The notes under the pieces were generated by a model. It searched no databases. It was not told where the DNA came from and saw nothing but the letters and a program-made list of their open reading frames with translations. A stretch of 64,000 nucleotides of DNA from Agelas oroides (lineage: Eukaryota; Porifera; Demospongiae; Agelasida; Agelasidae), in the NCBI GenBank assembly GCA_949130485.1, contig OX422183.1, forward strand, positions 16,822,420 through 16,886,419. The letters run 5' to 3'. Position 1 is the stretch's first letter. Every line of letters starts with the position of its first letter. The translations under genes were made by a program, and so were the position numbers. This document shows, in pieces, positions 45,621 to 58,935 of this stretch.

Positions 45621-47811
45621 GGTGGGGTATCTGAGAGCTCGACTTAGATCATAATGCGTAACTATATATGTGTATGGTGTAAGTGATTGTATTTTGAACC
45701 AAATATTGCCTCACAGTTCATCCTTGGCTTTCCCAAAAGACTTGGTGGCTTTATAAAACCACTAGCATGCAGAATACTGAGCCATCACAAGATTTGAGTC
45801 TTGGATGTAAGATACAATTATAAAATTCTTCAGGGAAACCAGAATTGCAAAAAAGGGGGGCTGGTGCACGGCAATTGAGCATGCTTAGGTAGGAAGCTAT
45901 GCACGAAGGAGAGAGGGGAGAGGGAGCAAAAGGGGCTGTCTCCCCTCCTTAGTGAAGTGTGGAAAGCCTTTAAAGTTCATCTTTGTAAGGCTTTGTTGAC
46001 GAGTCATCAAAGCAACCAAGAGTGAACAGTTACAAATAATCAAAACACCTAATGTTGATGCGGCATTTGGTCCTACCACACAAAGTATGTAAACTCTAAG
46101 TAAATTGAAATGCCTTGGAACAGCTATTTCTGAGCTTGGACCCTCAATCATACTGAAGAATGGTACTCAAGCATTGACAAGTAGCTAACAGCTAAAGCTG
46201 GTATCATATATAGTAGCTCGAGGACCTACTCTGGGACCTACTCTACTGTCTATGATCTGGATCTGCCCTTGTTTTTCCTGCATATAAGCCCTGCCCCATG
46301 AGACAAAACATGTTGCCCAGAACACCAAAGCCTTTTTTCCACTGTTCGGGGGGGGGGGGGGGGGTCTGGAATGCATTTTGCATCAAAATTTGCAACAGCC
46401 AATGAAACCCTCAGTCTTTTTGTTACCACTTTGAACACTCAAAGCCTCAGAAAACTCACACCTCTACATATATACTGCTTCACATACATACATACATAGG
46501 TATGGTATATAGTTCACAAGGTACTGGATGGACAGAAGAAATAGAAACAGGATTCACATAAGAGAGACTGTACAAAAAAGGTGTATGTAGTTGTGTTAGT
46601 ACCATACAAGGACTTAAGTGCCATCAACTCCGGAAAGTGGATAGCCATTCTGTGATTGGATAGTTTCATATGGGGGAAACCCTGGGAAATCCCCCAAAGG
46701 TCACTTTCCCTAATCCCCTTCCCCTACTGAAATTTCTTGGCAACCATAGAAAAATCGTTAACAACAGGTTCGTAGTTCACAAGCATTAAGGGAGCTGAGG
46801 TCAAGGTCCTTACATGCTAGCACACGCTTTTGCAACAGTGTAACCTACCAACGTTGAAAACATTTTTGTGGACAACCCACCCAAAAAAAAAGAACAGATA
46901 CTCAAATGAAGATGAACAAATTTTATTGTTGTAAGGGAAGTGTTATGTGACAATTACTAATCTCACAATCTCATTGGTCCTTACCACTTTATAAATGGGG
47001 GTGGCCTGGGATGAGTCTCATGTGTGATGTATATATGCACAGTGGTTCTTTTATCTCCATGGTATATAAATTGCATTAAGTGATTGTGTTGTCATTTAGC
47101 TGATTCACACTACCTGACTGCACTCCCAACTCAGCTGCTTTCCACGTGGCTTATCACTAATGCTTATTTAGTTCAAAGGATCACAGGAATGTCTATAGAG
47201 GGGGTGGATGGGCCTGAAGGATCTTGTTTGTTTTTCCAGGCAGAGAAAATGTACATGTGTACATAAGAAATGCATTCCCTTAGTTGGGCAACCCACCCTC
47301 TTCCTAGGTAGACATTGACAACAACCATAGGACAAAATCTCCTATGTCTTCTCCTCCATTATTGCATACTGCATGTAATTAAGTGAGCCTAATAGTGCCA
47401 GTAAGCACGCCACTCCACCTAGCAGTATTCTCCAGAAAAAATGTTTCATGTGCAAGTAGCTGAACACTGAGCAGAGAAGGTCTGGGAATGAGGCAAGACT
47501 TTCACCTCCGTTTTGTATTCTGTAAGTGATCAAAATCTGTACAGGAAGGTCTACAAACAAGGCTAGTTGGTAGTGTGATTGTGCTGCTGCAGTGGGATAA
47601 AGCCCTCCCCCCTGGGAAAGTCCCAGGGAAAACCCCCCAGAAACATCTGTATATCATAAGGATGCAACAAGGGCCTTGGTTTGTCCTAGGTGGAGTATCA
47701 CAACTGGGGTGTAGCTACTCAGCTTCAGTACATTTGAGGTTTTACCACATAATTATATTCATGTGAACAGCTTTGGGTTCCCTTTTTGCAAGGTCAAGCT
47801 GTATCCTGGTC
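45621..47811. other. Spacer between the CACTA element and the satellite
   Basis: No gene is supported. A 17-G run lies at 46348-46364. From about 47230 the dispersed repeat that seeded the satellite appears (GCAACCCACC, GTAGACATTGACAACAACC and TTGCATACTGC blocks). Confidence 0.5.
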
Positions 47812-50800
47812 ACAACACACATGGAACAAAACCTAGCTCCCTCATGGTGTTCCCCTCAATTGCTGCATACTGTAAGTAGACATTGACAACACCCATGGAA
47901 CAAAACCTAGCTCCCTCATGGTGTTCCCCTCAATCACTGCATACTGTAAGTAGACATTGACAACACCATGGAACAAAACCTAGCTCCCTCATGGTGTTCC
48001 CCTCAATTGCTGCATACTGTAAGTAGACATTGACAACACCCATGGAACAAAACCTAGCTCCCTCATGGTGTTCCCCTCAATTGCTGCACTGTAAGTAGAC
48101 ATTGACAACACCATGGAACAAAACCTAGCTCCCTCATGGTGTTCCCCTCAATTGCTGCATACTGTAAGTAGACATTGACAACACCCATGGAACAAAACCT
48201 AGCTCCCTCATGGTGTTCCCCTCAATTGCTGCACTGTAAGTAGACATTGACAACACCCATGGAACAAAACCTAGCTCCCTCATGGTGTTCCCCTCAATTG
48301 CTGCACTGTAAGTAGACATTGACAACACCCATGGAACAAAACCTAGCTCCCTCATGGTGTTCCCATCAATTGCTGCATACTGTAAGTAGACATTGACAAC
48401 ACCCATGGAACAAAACCTAGCTCCCTCATGGTGTTCCCATCAATTGCTGCATACTGTAAGTAGACATTGACAACACCATGGAACAAAACCTAGCTCCCTC
48501 ATGGTGTTCCCCTCAATTGCTACATACTGTAAGTAGACATTGACAACACCCATGGAACAAAACCTAGCTCCCTCATGGTGTTCCCCTCAATCACTGCATA
48601 CTGTAAGTAGACATTGACAACACCATGGAACAAAACCTAGCTCCCTCATGGTGTTCCCCTCAATTGCTGCATACTGTAAGTAGACATTGACAACACCCAT
48701 GGAACAAAACCTAGCTCCCTCATGGTGTTCCCCTCAATTGCTGCACTGTAAGTAGACATTGACAACACCATGGAACAAAACCTAGCTCCCTCATGGTGTT
48801 CCCCTCAATTGCTGCATACTGTAAGTAGACATTGACAACACCCATGGAACAAAACCTAGCTCCCTCATGGTGTTCCCCTCAATTGCTGCACTGTAAGTAG
48901 ACATTGACAACACCCATGGAACAAAACCTAGCTCCCTCATGGTGTTCCCCTCAATTGCTGCACTGTAAGTAGACATTGACAACACCCATGGAACAAAACC
49001 TAGCTCCCTCATGGTGTTCCCATCAATTGCTGCATACTGTAAGTAGACATTGACAACACCCATGGAACAAAACCTAGCTCCCTCATGGTGTTCCCATCAA
49101 TTGCTGCATACTGTAAGTAGACATTGACAACACCATGGAACAAAACCTAGCTCCCTCATGGTGTTCCCATCAATTGCTGCATACTGTAAGTAGACATTGA
49201 CAACACCCATGGAACAAAACCTAGCTCCCTCATGGTGTTCCCATCAATTGCTGCATACTGTAAGTTAAGACATTGACAACACCCATGGAACAAAACCTAG
49301 CTCCCTCATGGTGTTCCCCTCAATTGCTGCATACTGTAAGTAGACATTGACAACACCCATGGAACAAAACCTAGCTCCCTCATGGTGTTCCCATCAATTG
49401 CTGCATACTGTAAGTAGACATTGACAACACCCATGGAACAAAACCTAGCTCCCTCATGGTGTTCCCATCAATTGCTGCATACTGTAAGTTAAGACATTGA
49501 CAACACCCATGGAACAAAACCTAGCTCCCTCATGGTGTTCCCATCAATTGCTGCATACTGTAAGTAGACATTGACAACACCCATGGAACAAAACCTAGCT
49601 CCCTCATGGTGTTCCCCTCAATTGCTGCATACTGTAAGTAGACATTGACAACACCCATGGAACAAAACCTAGCTCCCTCATGGTGTTCCCCTCAATTGCT
49701 GCACTGTAAGTAGACATTGACAACACCCATGGAACAAAACCTAGCTCCCTCATGGTGTTCCCATCAATTGCTGCATACTGTAAGTAGACATTGACAACAC
49801 CCATGGAACAAAACCTAGCTCCCTCATGGTGTTCCCATCAATTGCTGCATACTGTAAGTAGACATTGACAACACCATGGAACAAAACCTAGCTCCCTCAT
49901 GGTGTTCCCATCAATTGCTGCATACTGTAAGTAGACATTGACAACGCCCATGGAACAAAACCTAGCTCCCTCATGGTGTTCCCATCAATTGCTGCATACT
50001 GTAAGTTAAGACATTGACAACACCCATGGAACAAAACCTAGCTCCCTCATGGTGTTCCCCTCAATTGCTGCATACTGTAAGTAGACATTGACAACACCCA
50101 TGGAACAAAACCTAGCTCCCTCATGGTGTTCCCCTCAATTGCTGCATACTGTAAGTTAAGACATTGACAACACCCATGGAACAAAACCTAGCTCCGTCAT
50201 GGTGTTCCCCTCAATTGCTGCATACTGTAAGTAGACATTGACAACACCATGGAACAAAACCTAGCTCCCTCATGGTGTTCCCATCAATTGCTGCATACTG
50301 TAAGTAGACATTGACAACACCCATGGAACAAAACCTAGCTCCCTCATGGTGTTCCCCTCAATTGCTGCACTGTAAGTAGACATTGACAACACCCATGGAA
50401 CAAAACCTAGCTCCCTCATGGTGTTCCCCTCAATTGCTGCATACTGTAAGTAGACATTGACAACACCCATGGAACAAAACCTAGCTCCCTCATGGTGTTC
50501 CCATCAATTGCTGCATACTGTAAGTTAAGACATTGACAACACCCATGGAACAAAACCTAGCTCCCTCATGGTGTTCCCATCAATTGCTGCATACTGTAAG
50601 TAGACATTGACAACACCCATGGAACAAAACCTAGCTCCCTCATGGTGTTCCCCTCAATTGCTGCATACTGTAAGTAGACATTGACAACACCCATGGAACA
50701 AAACCTAGCTCCCTCATGGTGTTCCCCTCAATTGCTGCACTGTAAGTAGACATTGACAACACCCATGGAACAAAACCTAGCTCCCTCATGGTGTTCCCAT

Positions 50801-51715
50801 CAATTGCTGCATACTGTAAGTAGACATTGACAACACCCATGGAACAAAACCTAGCTCCCTCATGGTGTTCCCATCAATTGCTGCATACTGTAAGTAGACA
50901 TTGACAACACCATGGAACAAAACCTAGCTCCCTCATGGTGTTCCCATCAATTGCTGCATACTGTAAGTAGACATTGACAACACCCATGGAACAAAACCTA
51001 GCTCCCTCATGGTGTTCCCATCAATTGCTGCATACTGTAAGTTAAGACATTGACAACACCCATGGAACAAAACCTAGCTCCCTCATGGTGTTCCCATCAA
51101 TTGCTGCATACTGTAAGTTAAGACATTGACAACACCCATGGAACAAAACCTAGCTCCCTCATGGTGTTCCCCTCAATTGCTGCATACTGTAAGTAGACAT
51201 TGACAACACCCATGGAACAAAACCTAGCTCCCTCATGGTGTTCCCCTCAATTGCTGCATACTGTAAGTTAAGACATTGACAACACCCATGGAACAAAACC
51301 TAGCTCCCTCATGGTGTTCCCCTCAATTGCTGCATACTGTAAGTAGACATTGACAACACCCATGGAACAAAACCTAGCTCCCTCATGGTGTTCCCATCAA
51401 TTGCTGCATACTGTAAGTAGACATTGACAACACCCATGGAACAAAACCTAGCTCCCTCATGGTGTTCCCCTCAATTGCTGCATACTGTAAGTAGACATTG
51501 ACAACACCCATGGAACAAAACCTAGCTCCCTCATGGTGTTCCCCTCAATTGCTGCATACTGTAAGTTAAGACATTGACAACACCCATGGAACAAAACCTA
51601 GCTCCGTCATGGTGTTCCCCTCAATTGCTGCATACTGTAAGTAGACATTGACAACACCCATGGAACAAAACCTAGCTCCCTCATGGTGTTCCCATCAATT
51701 GCTGCATACTGTAAG
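47812..51715 (+). repeat. Satellite: about 53 copies of a 74-bp unit
   Basis: The unit contains GACATTGACAACACCCATGG, CTAGCTCCCTCATGGTG and TTGCTGCATACTGTAAGT. Length variants are a missing C in ACACCC, a missing TA in GCATACTG, and AAGTTAAGA in place of AAGTAGA. A rare CAATCACTGC variant recurs exactly 657 bp apart (47934 and 48591), and long stretches at 48134 and 48791 match at the same spacing, showing nine-unit higher-order copies. The last unit runs into GTAAGCAATTAAAAACTGGA, as in the dispersed single copies. Minus-strand ORFs of 66-90 aa here are repeat by-products. Confidence 0.95.
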
Positions 51716-52870
51716 CAATTAAAAACTGGATAGCGTGGACTTAAAATGGAGAATGAGACTAATTACATAATTATGGTGTTTGGTCACTCGCATGAGAGAA
51801 AACTGGGGAGGGGGAGGGGGGGAGATACACAGGAAACAAAAGTCTCATGTGCAAGTAGCTAAATGCTGCATTGAGAAGGTCTGAAAATATGGCCATCATT
51901 TTGCGTACTGTAAGTGATCAACAATTGAGATTATACAATATTCTCTACTTCACCCTTCTTTCTGAGGTAACAGGTGGGGCATATGGAAAAGCAGGAAATG
52001 GAAATGAAATGGAAACTGGAAACGGAAACTGGAAACTGAAAACAGAAATGGAAATGCAACCTCTTAGCTGTTGCAGTCATTCAATGTTGTTGGTTTTCAT
52101 TCCTAGGCATCCCAGTCCTCTCCCCGCCTCCAGTTTTCGCCATCGCCGCCCTCAGTTGTAGTGTAATGTGCTCACTTGGGTCATTGTTTATGCTCAGCAG
52201 CATTCTATCTTTGGTGTTCCATACTTAGTAAGCAGGTGATTCTGTATAAATATGAGAGAAGACTGGGGAGGGTGGGGGGATGTACAGGAAACAAAAGTCT
52301 CACGAAGTAGCTAAATGCTGCGCAGTGAGGTCTGAAAATAAGGCCATTATTTTTGCATACAGTAAGTGCATGATGAACAACTGAGATTAGCTACAGTATG
52401 TTACAGTATCATGAGTGCCCACAATGGTTGCCAAAACAGCATTAGCTTATCCACACATTGGTTCTTGCTTGTAGAAACACATGCATAACTATTGCCTTTT
52501 TGGGAATCAAGTAATGACAAAAGTGATATCTATCATGCACACATCCTGCAAGTGTTGACAAAGAAAGTACGCAGTGCAATGAAATAAAATTGCTGAACAC
52601 ACGTCTAGCCTGTATAGGGTACTACCCTAGTGAAGCCATAGTAAAACAGAAAGCAGGGTATAGTGTAGCATATGTGTTGGCAGCACTGGTATGGCTGGTA
52701 CGGCCATGGCTGTACAGGTTTTTGACAATAACAAATGGCATCCCTTGGGCACTCACATTGCATTTCCACGTTGAGAGTTGGGAAAGTGCTCCTGTGAGAT
52801 GGCCATTTCAGGAGATCAGTCACTTCAACTTGATATTTGTGTAGCTATGTGTGTGACTATGTGTATTTTG
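51716..52870. other. Dispersed repeat downstream of the satellite
   Basis: Related to 7140-7340 and 9390-10070 (AGAAGACTGGGGAGGG-like and GGAAACAAAAGTCTCA blocks, GTAGCTAAATGCTGC, and AGGGTATAGTGTAGCATATG). A GGAAAC/GGAAATG simple tract lies at 51985-52060. No gene is supported. Confidence 0.5.
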
Positions 52871-52961
52871 TGTATGTATATGTGTGTGTGTGTGTGTGTA
52901 TCAGTATTTGTGTGTGTGTATTTGTGTATGTGTATGTGTGTGTGTGTGTATTTGTGTGTGT

Positions 52962-53283
52962 CAGGGGTGTAACTAGAATAATCAGAGCGAAGGGGCGAAG
53001 GCGTAGCCGGCTAGAACTAGCCTCGTTCCCAGACTGGGAAGTCTGGGAACGAGGCTACGCTACCGTTGTCTTGTGCAATTGTGTACAATAGTACGTACTG
53101 ACAAGACTGTAAGTTTGTTAACGCAGCGCTAGTAAGGTACAATGACTACTCGAGTTGTGGTGAGTACTGACGTTAGATGCTTAGTTGGCCATTCTATCGT
53201 TAATTTCAAATTTTTAATTTTGATCCATCGAAAAGCGGTGGGGCGACTGCCCTATACCTGCCCCAATGGTAGTTACGCCCCTG
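52962..53283. mobile_element. hAT-like MITE, CAGGGGTGTAACTA ends, copy 2
   Basis: CAGGGGTGTAACTAG at the left pairs with TAGTTACGCCCCTG at the right. It has inserted between GT microsatellites, so any target duplication is hidden. It carries the same nested 38-bp foldback (53019-53056) as copy 1 and about 30 bp more unique sequence. Confidence 0.8.
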
Positions 53284-54176
<893 letters not shown>

Positions 54177-54258
54177 ATGTCAGGTGTGCACTTGGGGGCC
54201 ATGCGTGGGCGTTCGCTGAGCAATGGCGCTACTTTGGCGACGCCAAGCACGCCACCGG
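54177..54258 (+). CDS. Candidate first coding exon (partial gene)
   Basis: An ATG at 54177 opens 27 codons beginning MSGVHLGAMRGRS and ending in a Ser/Thr/Pro stretch at CCG-G, directly followed by the donor-like GTAAGG. The exon lies in a CpG-containing, higher-GC stretch typical of a 5' end. Ser/Pro-rich N-termini of this type precede many cytoskeletal or nuclear proteins, but no family is recognised. No following exon with matching phase 1 was identified in the GT-rich DNA downstream. It may be a real gene start or chance. Confidence 0.25.
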
Positions 54259-55553
54259 GTAAGGGAAAAAGTGGTCCGGTTGAAACCGGACTAACCGGAC
54301 CGGCGGCTACGGCCCGGTGCTATTAGCATAGCTACTCTTGGAGCAAGAATTGGACAACCCACTGAAGCTCATACAGCACTTTTGCGTGGGTTGGTTGGGC
54401 AAATATTGGTCCACTCGGACCTGCTTCTATGGCCCTGGTGTGTGTGCACAAGTGTGTGTGTGTGTGTGTGTTGATAGCATCATTGCAAAGTGAACTGTGT
54501 AAACTGTTGAACAATGATTGTCCAAGAAGAGGCATACAAATAATCTGTTGAGTTCATTTCCTTTTGAGCACTGAAGCACTAGTATTTCATTGACTTCTGT
54601 AAGTGGATACTCAAAGGCATCTTATTTATAATTGATTAGCTTCATAGTTGTACTAAGTGTGGTCAAAGGGAGCTGAAATAAACTGTACACAGATTTCATG
54701 CCAATCTGAGCATACATACTCATGCAACTTCAAATAAGTTTGATACCATGCCAACAATGTTCATTAGCCTCGTCAGTATAACATACTTGGTACAAAACAT
54801 TATCTGAATGAAAAAGGCAACAGTTCACATACTGTTCAACCAACTACATGCTCAATGCTTTGTATTTATGACAGTCACACCCCCCCCCCCACACACACAC
54901 ACACACACACACACCCCACCCCACTAGCTAGATTTATGCGGTAATTAGCTACCTGGCACCTTCAGTGTTCTGAGCCTCAGTGCACCTATGGTTTAAGTTA
55001 GACCTTTTGCTAGCTATACCATTCTTTCCTGACAATTTACCTGTAACTTTGCGATGTCTACTCAGTTATATTATATTACTATAGCTACTTGGCTCTGCTA
55101 GATGAAAATTCTGTATTGGTACTTGCTCATTCATGTGCCACATCTCTTTGAAGCCAGACGATGATGTCATTTGGCACTCAACTTCACTTCAGTTTTGTCT
55201 CCCCAGGTTCCTGTGCGAGAGTGTGTGTGTGTGAGTGCAAGTGTGCACGCATGCGTGGCGGGTGTATGCATGCATGCATGTGTGTGTGTGTGTTGGGGAG
55301 GGGGAGGAGGGATTAGAGGAATCAAAGGTCATAGCTATGTGCATGTAGCTAATTGATTGTAAACTCACTGGTGAATTCTGTGGCAACTGGACAAAATAGT
55401 TATCACATAATAAGGTCTCAGTACATTGGCTTTTTAATATTATGATTCCTTATATGGTCCTTTATATGTAGAAGACTTCCATATACAGAAGGCACCGAGT
55501 TTTCACCCAGTCTGCGCAAGTGTATGTGTGTGCGTGTGTGAGTGTTTGTGTGT
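54259..55553. other. Spacer with short CA/GT tracts
   Basis: GT tract at 54438-54472 and CA tract at 54890-54914. About 55000-55380 is a copy of the repeat found again at 56945-57530 (GCCACATCTCTTTGA, CATAGCTATGTGCATGTAGC), with a GT tract in the middle of both. No gene is seen. Confidence 0.5.
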
Positions 55554-55784
55554 AGTCTCTGGAACCAGACCCTCACATGCGTGGGAGAGTCTGGTTCTGC
55601 GACTAGTTTGTGTGGTGTGTGTGTGTGTGTTTGTGTGTAGTCTCTGGAACCAGACCCTCACATGCGTGGGAGAGTCTGGTTCTGCGACTAGTTTGTGGTG
55701 TGTGTGTGTGTGTGTGTGTTTGTGTGTAGTCTCTGGAACCAGACCCTCACATGCGTGGGAGAGTCTGGTTGTGAGACTAGTTTG
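55554..55784. repeat. Three AGTCTC hairpins spaced within GT repeats
   Basis: Three near-identical copies of AGTCTCTGGAACCAGACCC, then TCACATGCGTGGGAGAG and TCTGGTT, followed by ACTAGTTTGTG, start at 55554, 55639 and 55728. Each forms an ACCAGAC/GTCTGGT stem. They are separated by GT tracts of varying length. Confidence 0.85.
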
Positions 55785-55851
55785 TGTGGTGTGTGTGTGT
55801 GTGTTTGTGTGTGTCTGTGTTGTGTGTATGTGTATATGTGTGTGTGTATGT

Positions 55852-55911
<60 letters not shown>

Positions 55912-56095
55912 TGTATGTGTAGACGTGTACATCTGTGTTGTGTCTTTGTGGTGTGTGTGTGTGTGTGGTGTATGTGTACACGTGTACGTCTGTGTTGTGT
56001 CTGTGGTGTGTGTGTGTGTGTGTGTGTGTGTGGTGTATGTGTACACGAGTATGTCTGTGTTGTGTCTGGTGTGTGTGTGTGTGTGTGTGTGGTGC
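55785..56095 (+). repeat. GT microsatellite with GTGTATGTGTA units
   Basis: Long GT tract with interspersed GTGGTGTATGTGTA-CACGTGTA units at 55910, 55966 and 56031. All ORFs over it are repeat translations. Confidence 0.9.
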
Positions 56096-56789
56096 GTGTT
56101 TGAAGGCACAACAGAAGTAGGCAGAATAGCAGTTCAACATGGTGTTAGCAAAGCTTCTGATTGTCAACCCATTGTTCACAATATATGGTGACTGTCATAG
56201 TGAAGTCATAGTGAAGTTGGCAAATTTTGTGCAACAGTCTTTTCTACTCTCACCAAGAAATGATCACTTGATGAAGACCATTTGAAACATTGCACAAATT
56301 TGATGAACTTCCTCTGTTTCACATTCAAGTTACTCTCCACAGTACCATGAGTTTATTGCCCATTTCAACATACTGTACTACAAGCCAGTAAACATGCACA
56401 TGTAAACGTGCACAGAGTAGTCATTGTATGTTGCTATGGCAACATTCCAACAGGATCGTTTGTTTTGTCCACCAAGCCATAGTTGGTACTGTTTCCCAGG
56501 GTTTGGACAAATGTTGGTTTACTACCAGGCATTCATGATTAAGACGACAATGGCTACATAATAACAATGAGTACATCTTTCTATTGAGTAATCATGCACA
56601 CAGTAGCTATGCTAGCTGCTTTATGAGGAGAGTTGTGACAGTCATTGGTAGAACAGTCTTAACCTAATTATTGCATGTCATGTGCCACTCCATGAATAGC
56701 ATATGGGACACAGCATAATTATATGACACATCATCACGTATCATAAACAAGGGATGTGGGTATTACCACATTGATTATGGTGAAGGACA

Positions 56790-56901
56790 GTGAAACACAA
56801 ATAAAATGGTGAAGTACAGCGAAAACCCCTTTCCCATAATATATAGTGACAATATTATGGGAGGGGGGCTTTTGCTGTACTTCACCATTTTTGTGTTTCA
56901 C
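56790..56901. repeat. 112-bp hairpin element
   Basis: GTGAAACACAAATAAAATGG and the following GTGAAGTACAGC pair with GCTGTACTTCACCATTTTTG and TGTTTCAC at the right. The centre is CCCATAAT/ATTATGGG. Confidence 0.75.
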
Positions 56902-57107
56902 ATGGAATCTCATTGTGTGGGATACTGAATATGGTACTGATAATTGTGAAAGACAAAAATGACTAGCTACTTGGCTCTGTTAGAAGAAAACTCTGTACTG
57001 CTACTTGCTCACTCATACATGTGCCCACATCTCTTTGAGCCAGACGGTGATGCCATTTAGCACTCCACTTCCTTCAGTTCGGAGAGAAGGAACTAATGCA
57101 TGTGGTT

Positions 57108-57472
57108 CTTGTGTGTGTGTGTGTGTGTGTGTTGTGTGCATGTGTGTGTGCTGTGTGCATGTGTGTGTGTGTGTGCGTGCGTGTTGTGTGCATGTGTGTG
57201 TGCTGTGTACGTGTGTGTGTGTGCGTGTGTGAGTGTGCATGTATGTGTGGATGTGTGTGTGTGTGGATGTGTGTGTGCATGTGTGTGTGCTGTGTGCATG
57301 TGTGTGTGTGCGTGTTGTGTGCATGTGTGTGTGCTGTGTACATGTGTGTGTGCGTGTGTGAGTGTGCATGTGTGCTGTGTGCGTGTGTGTGCATGTATGT
57401 GTGGATGTGTGTGTGTGGATGTGTGTGTGTGCATGCGTGTGTGTGTACGTGCGTGTGTGTGTGTGCGTGTTG
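57108..57472 (+). repeat. Compound GT/GTGC microsatellite
   Basis: Repeated TGTGTGCATGTGTGTG and TGTGGATGTGTG blocks over 365 bp. Codon-like ORFs on both strands are artefacts of the repeat. Confidence 0.9.
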
Positions 57473-58528
57473 GGAGAGGGAGCAGGGATTAGAGGAAATA
57501 AAGGTCATAGCTATGTGCATGTAGCTAATTGAGTGGTAAGATTGCAAACGACTAATGTAGCCAAATTTTCAGCAATTGTAGATGAAGCAAGTTTGTATTT
57601 TGTATGTACAATTACTAGAATAAATGTTGTCTTTGGCTTCTAATATATTACCCTGTTTTGTTACACACCCACTTAGCCTCCTGCACAGCAACCTATACCC
57701 AATTGAAGAGACATCTGGTGACTGTTGGTCGTACCAATACCATTTTAAAGATTCAATGAGGTCATGCATTTTGGTGATTAAATTCTATGGGCAACTCTAT
57801 AGACACAAAAGCAATCAGAATAAGGTTTTAGTACATTCCTAATATGGTTTCTTATATCATGGTTCCTTATATGGTCCTTTATAGGGAGGAGGCTTCCATA
57901 TAAGGAAGGTGCTGAGTTGAAGGATTCTGCACAACAGTTACTATCCCCTCAACAACTTTTACTATAAATGGAATTGGTACAGCTGATACAATGCCAATTA
58001 AAATTGAATTTTGATGAATGGCATGGCAGGTGTTCCAATTGAGCAGTGGAGTCATATACACAAAAGAAAAAGCAGTGTGACACTGTCCTTATTTAAAATT
58101 GGTGGCTTTCAAAAAGCTAGTTCGAGTATGGATATTCCTTGTGTGCACCACTGTTCGTTCATCAGGATTCTGGGTAGCATGTCTCCCCGGATGAGTGACT
58201 CCAGTCAGTAGTTTTGCCAATGGTTTATTGCTCCTCATGGCTAGATAGCTACTAGTTGCAGTAAGGATGATGAGGGTTGATCATCTATGCATGCTTCTTG
58301 TTGTCACAAATCTTGGCTCGAGTTACTCACAAGTGTCCAAGTAGAGTAGTAGTCAGACCAACAGTAGTGTGGTACAGTGTGACCAATAAAATAGACACCA
58401 ACACCAGCCGTAAAATCGTGACTGCTGCGAAGCTGCACCTTTAAGGTGAAATTTCCAAGCATGCAGTTGGTGGAGAAACCAAATGGTGACAGAAATGTTA
58501 GCAGCAAGTAAAATATAACCTAATCGCC
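57473..58528. other. Spacer, no gene seen
   Basis: A TTCCTTATATGGTCCTTTATA block near 57870 repeats one at 55448, part of the duplicated repeat. Remaining DNA is AT-rich without supported coding. Confidence 0.45.
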
Positions 58529-58684
58529 ATGGCACGAGTGATGCCAAATAAGGTTACCAACAGGAAGGGTAAGAAGAAAGCCTCTCAAGGAGATCTACTC
58601 CATCTACATCTACAAGGTGATGAAGCAGGTACATCTCGACACAGGCATGAATCCAGCAAGGATATGAGCATTACAAAATTAATG
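58529..58684 (+). CDS. Candidate short exon, basic N-terminus
   Basis: An ATG at 58529 opens a frame beginning [20 protein letters not shown], then a Leu/His segment and a charged His/Arg/Ser stretch. A donor-like GTACATCTC follows GATGAAGCAG at about 58629. The frame then runs into the 58690 minisatellite, where the reading is not credible as protein. It could be the first exon of an unrecognised gene. There is no domain and no matching downstream exon. Confidence 0.25.
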
Positions 58685-58935
58685 GGAACCCTCATTTATT
58701 TAAATGGGAGCCTCACATATAAATGGGACCCCTCATTTATAAATGGGAGCCTCATTTATAAATGGGAGGGTCATTTATAAATGGTAGCCTCATTTATTTA
58801 AATGGGAGCCCTCATTTATAAATGGGAGCCCTCATTTATAAATGGGAACCCTCATTTATTTAAATGGGAGCCTCATTTATAAATGGGACTCCTCATTTAT
58901 TTAAATGGGAGCCCTCATTTATAAATGCACCCCAT
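58685..58935 (+). repeat. Minisatellite of CCTCATTTATAAATGGGAG units
   Basis: About twelve units of 18-23 bp, with variants TTATTTAAATGGGAG and TATAAATGGGACC. Each unit includes the short palindrome ATTTATAAAT. Confidence 0.9.

Noticed and set aside
48134..50840. Five similar minus-strand ORFs of 66-90 aa
   Set aside because: They are translations of the 74-bp satellite and end at length variants; no start or stop context is independent of the repeat.
47812..51715. Possible CRISPR-like array
   Set aside because: Units are contiguous with no unique spacers, and the DNA is eukaryotic.
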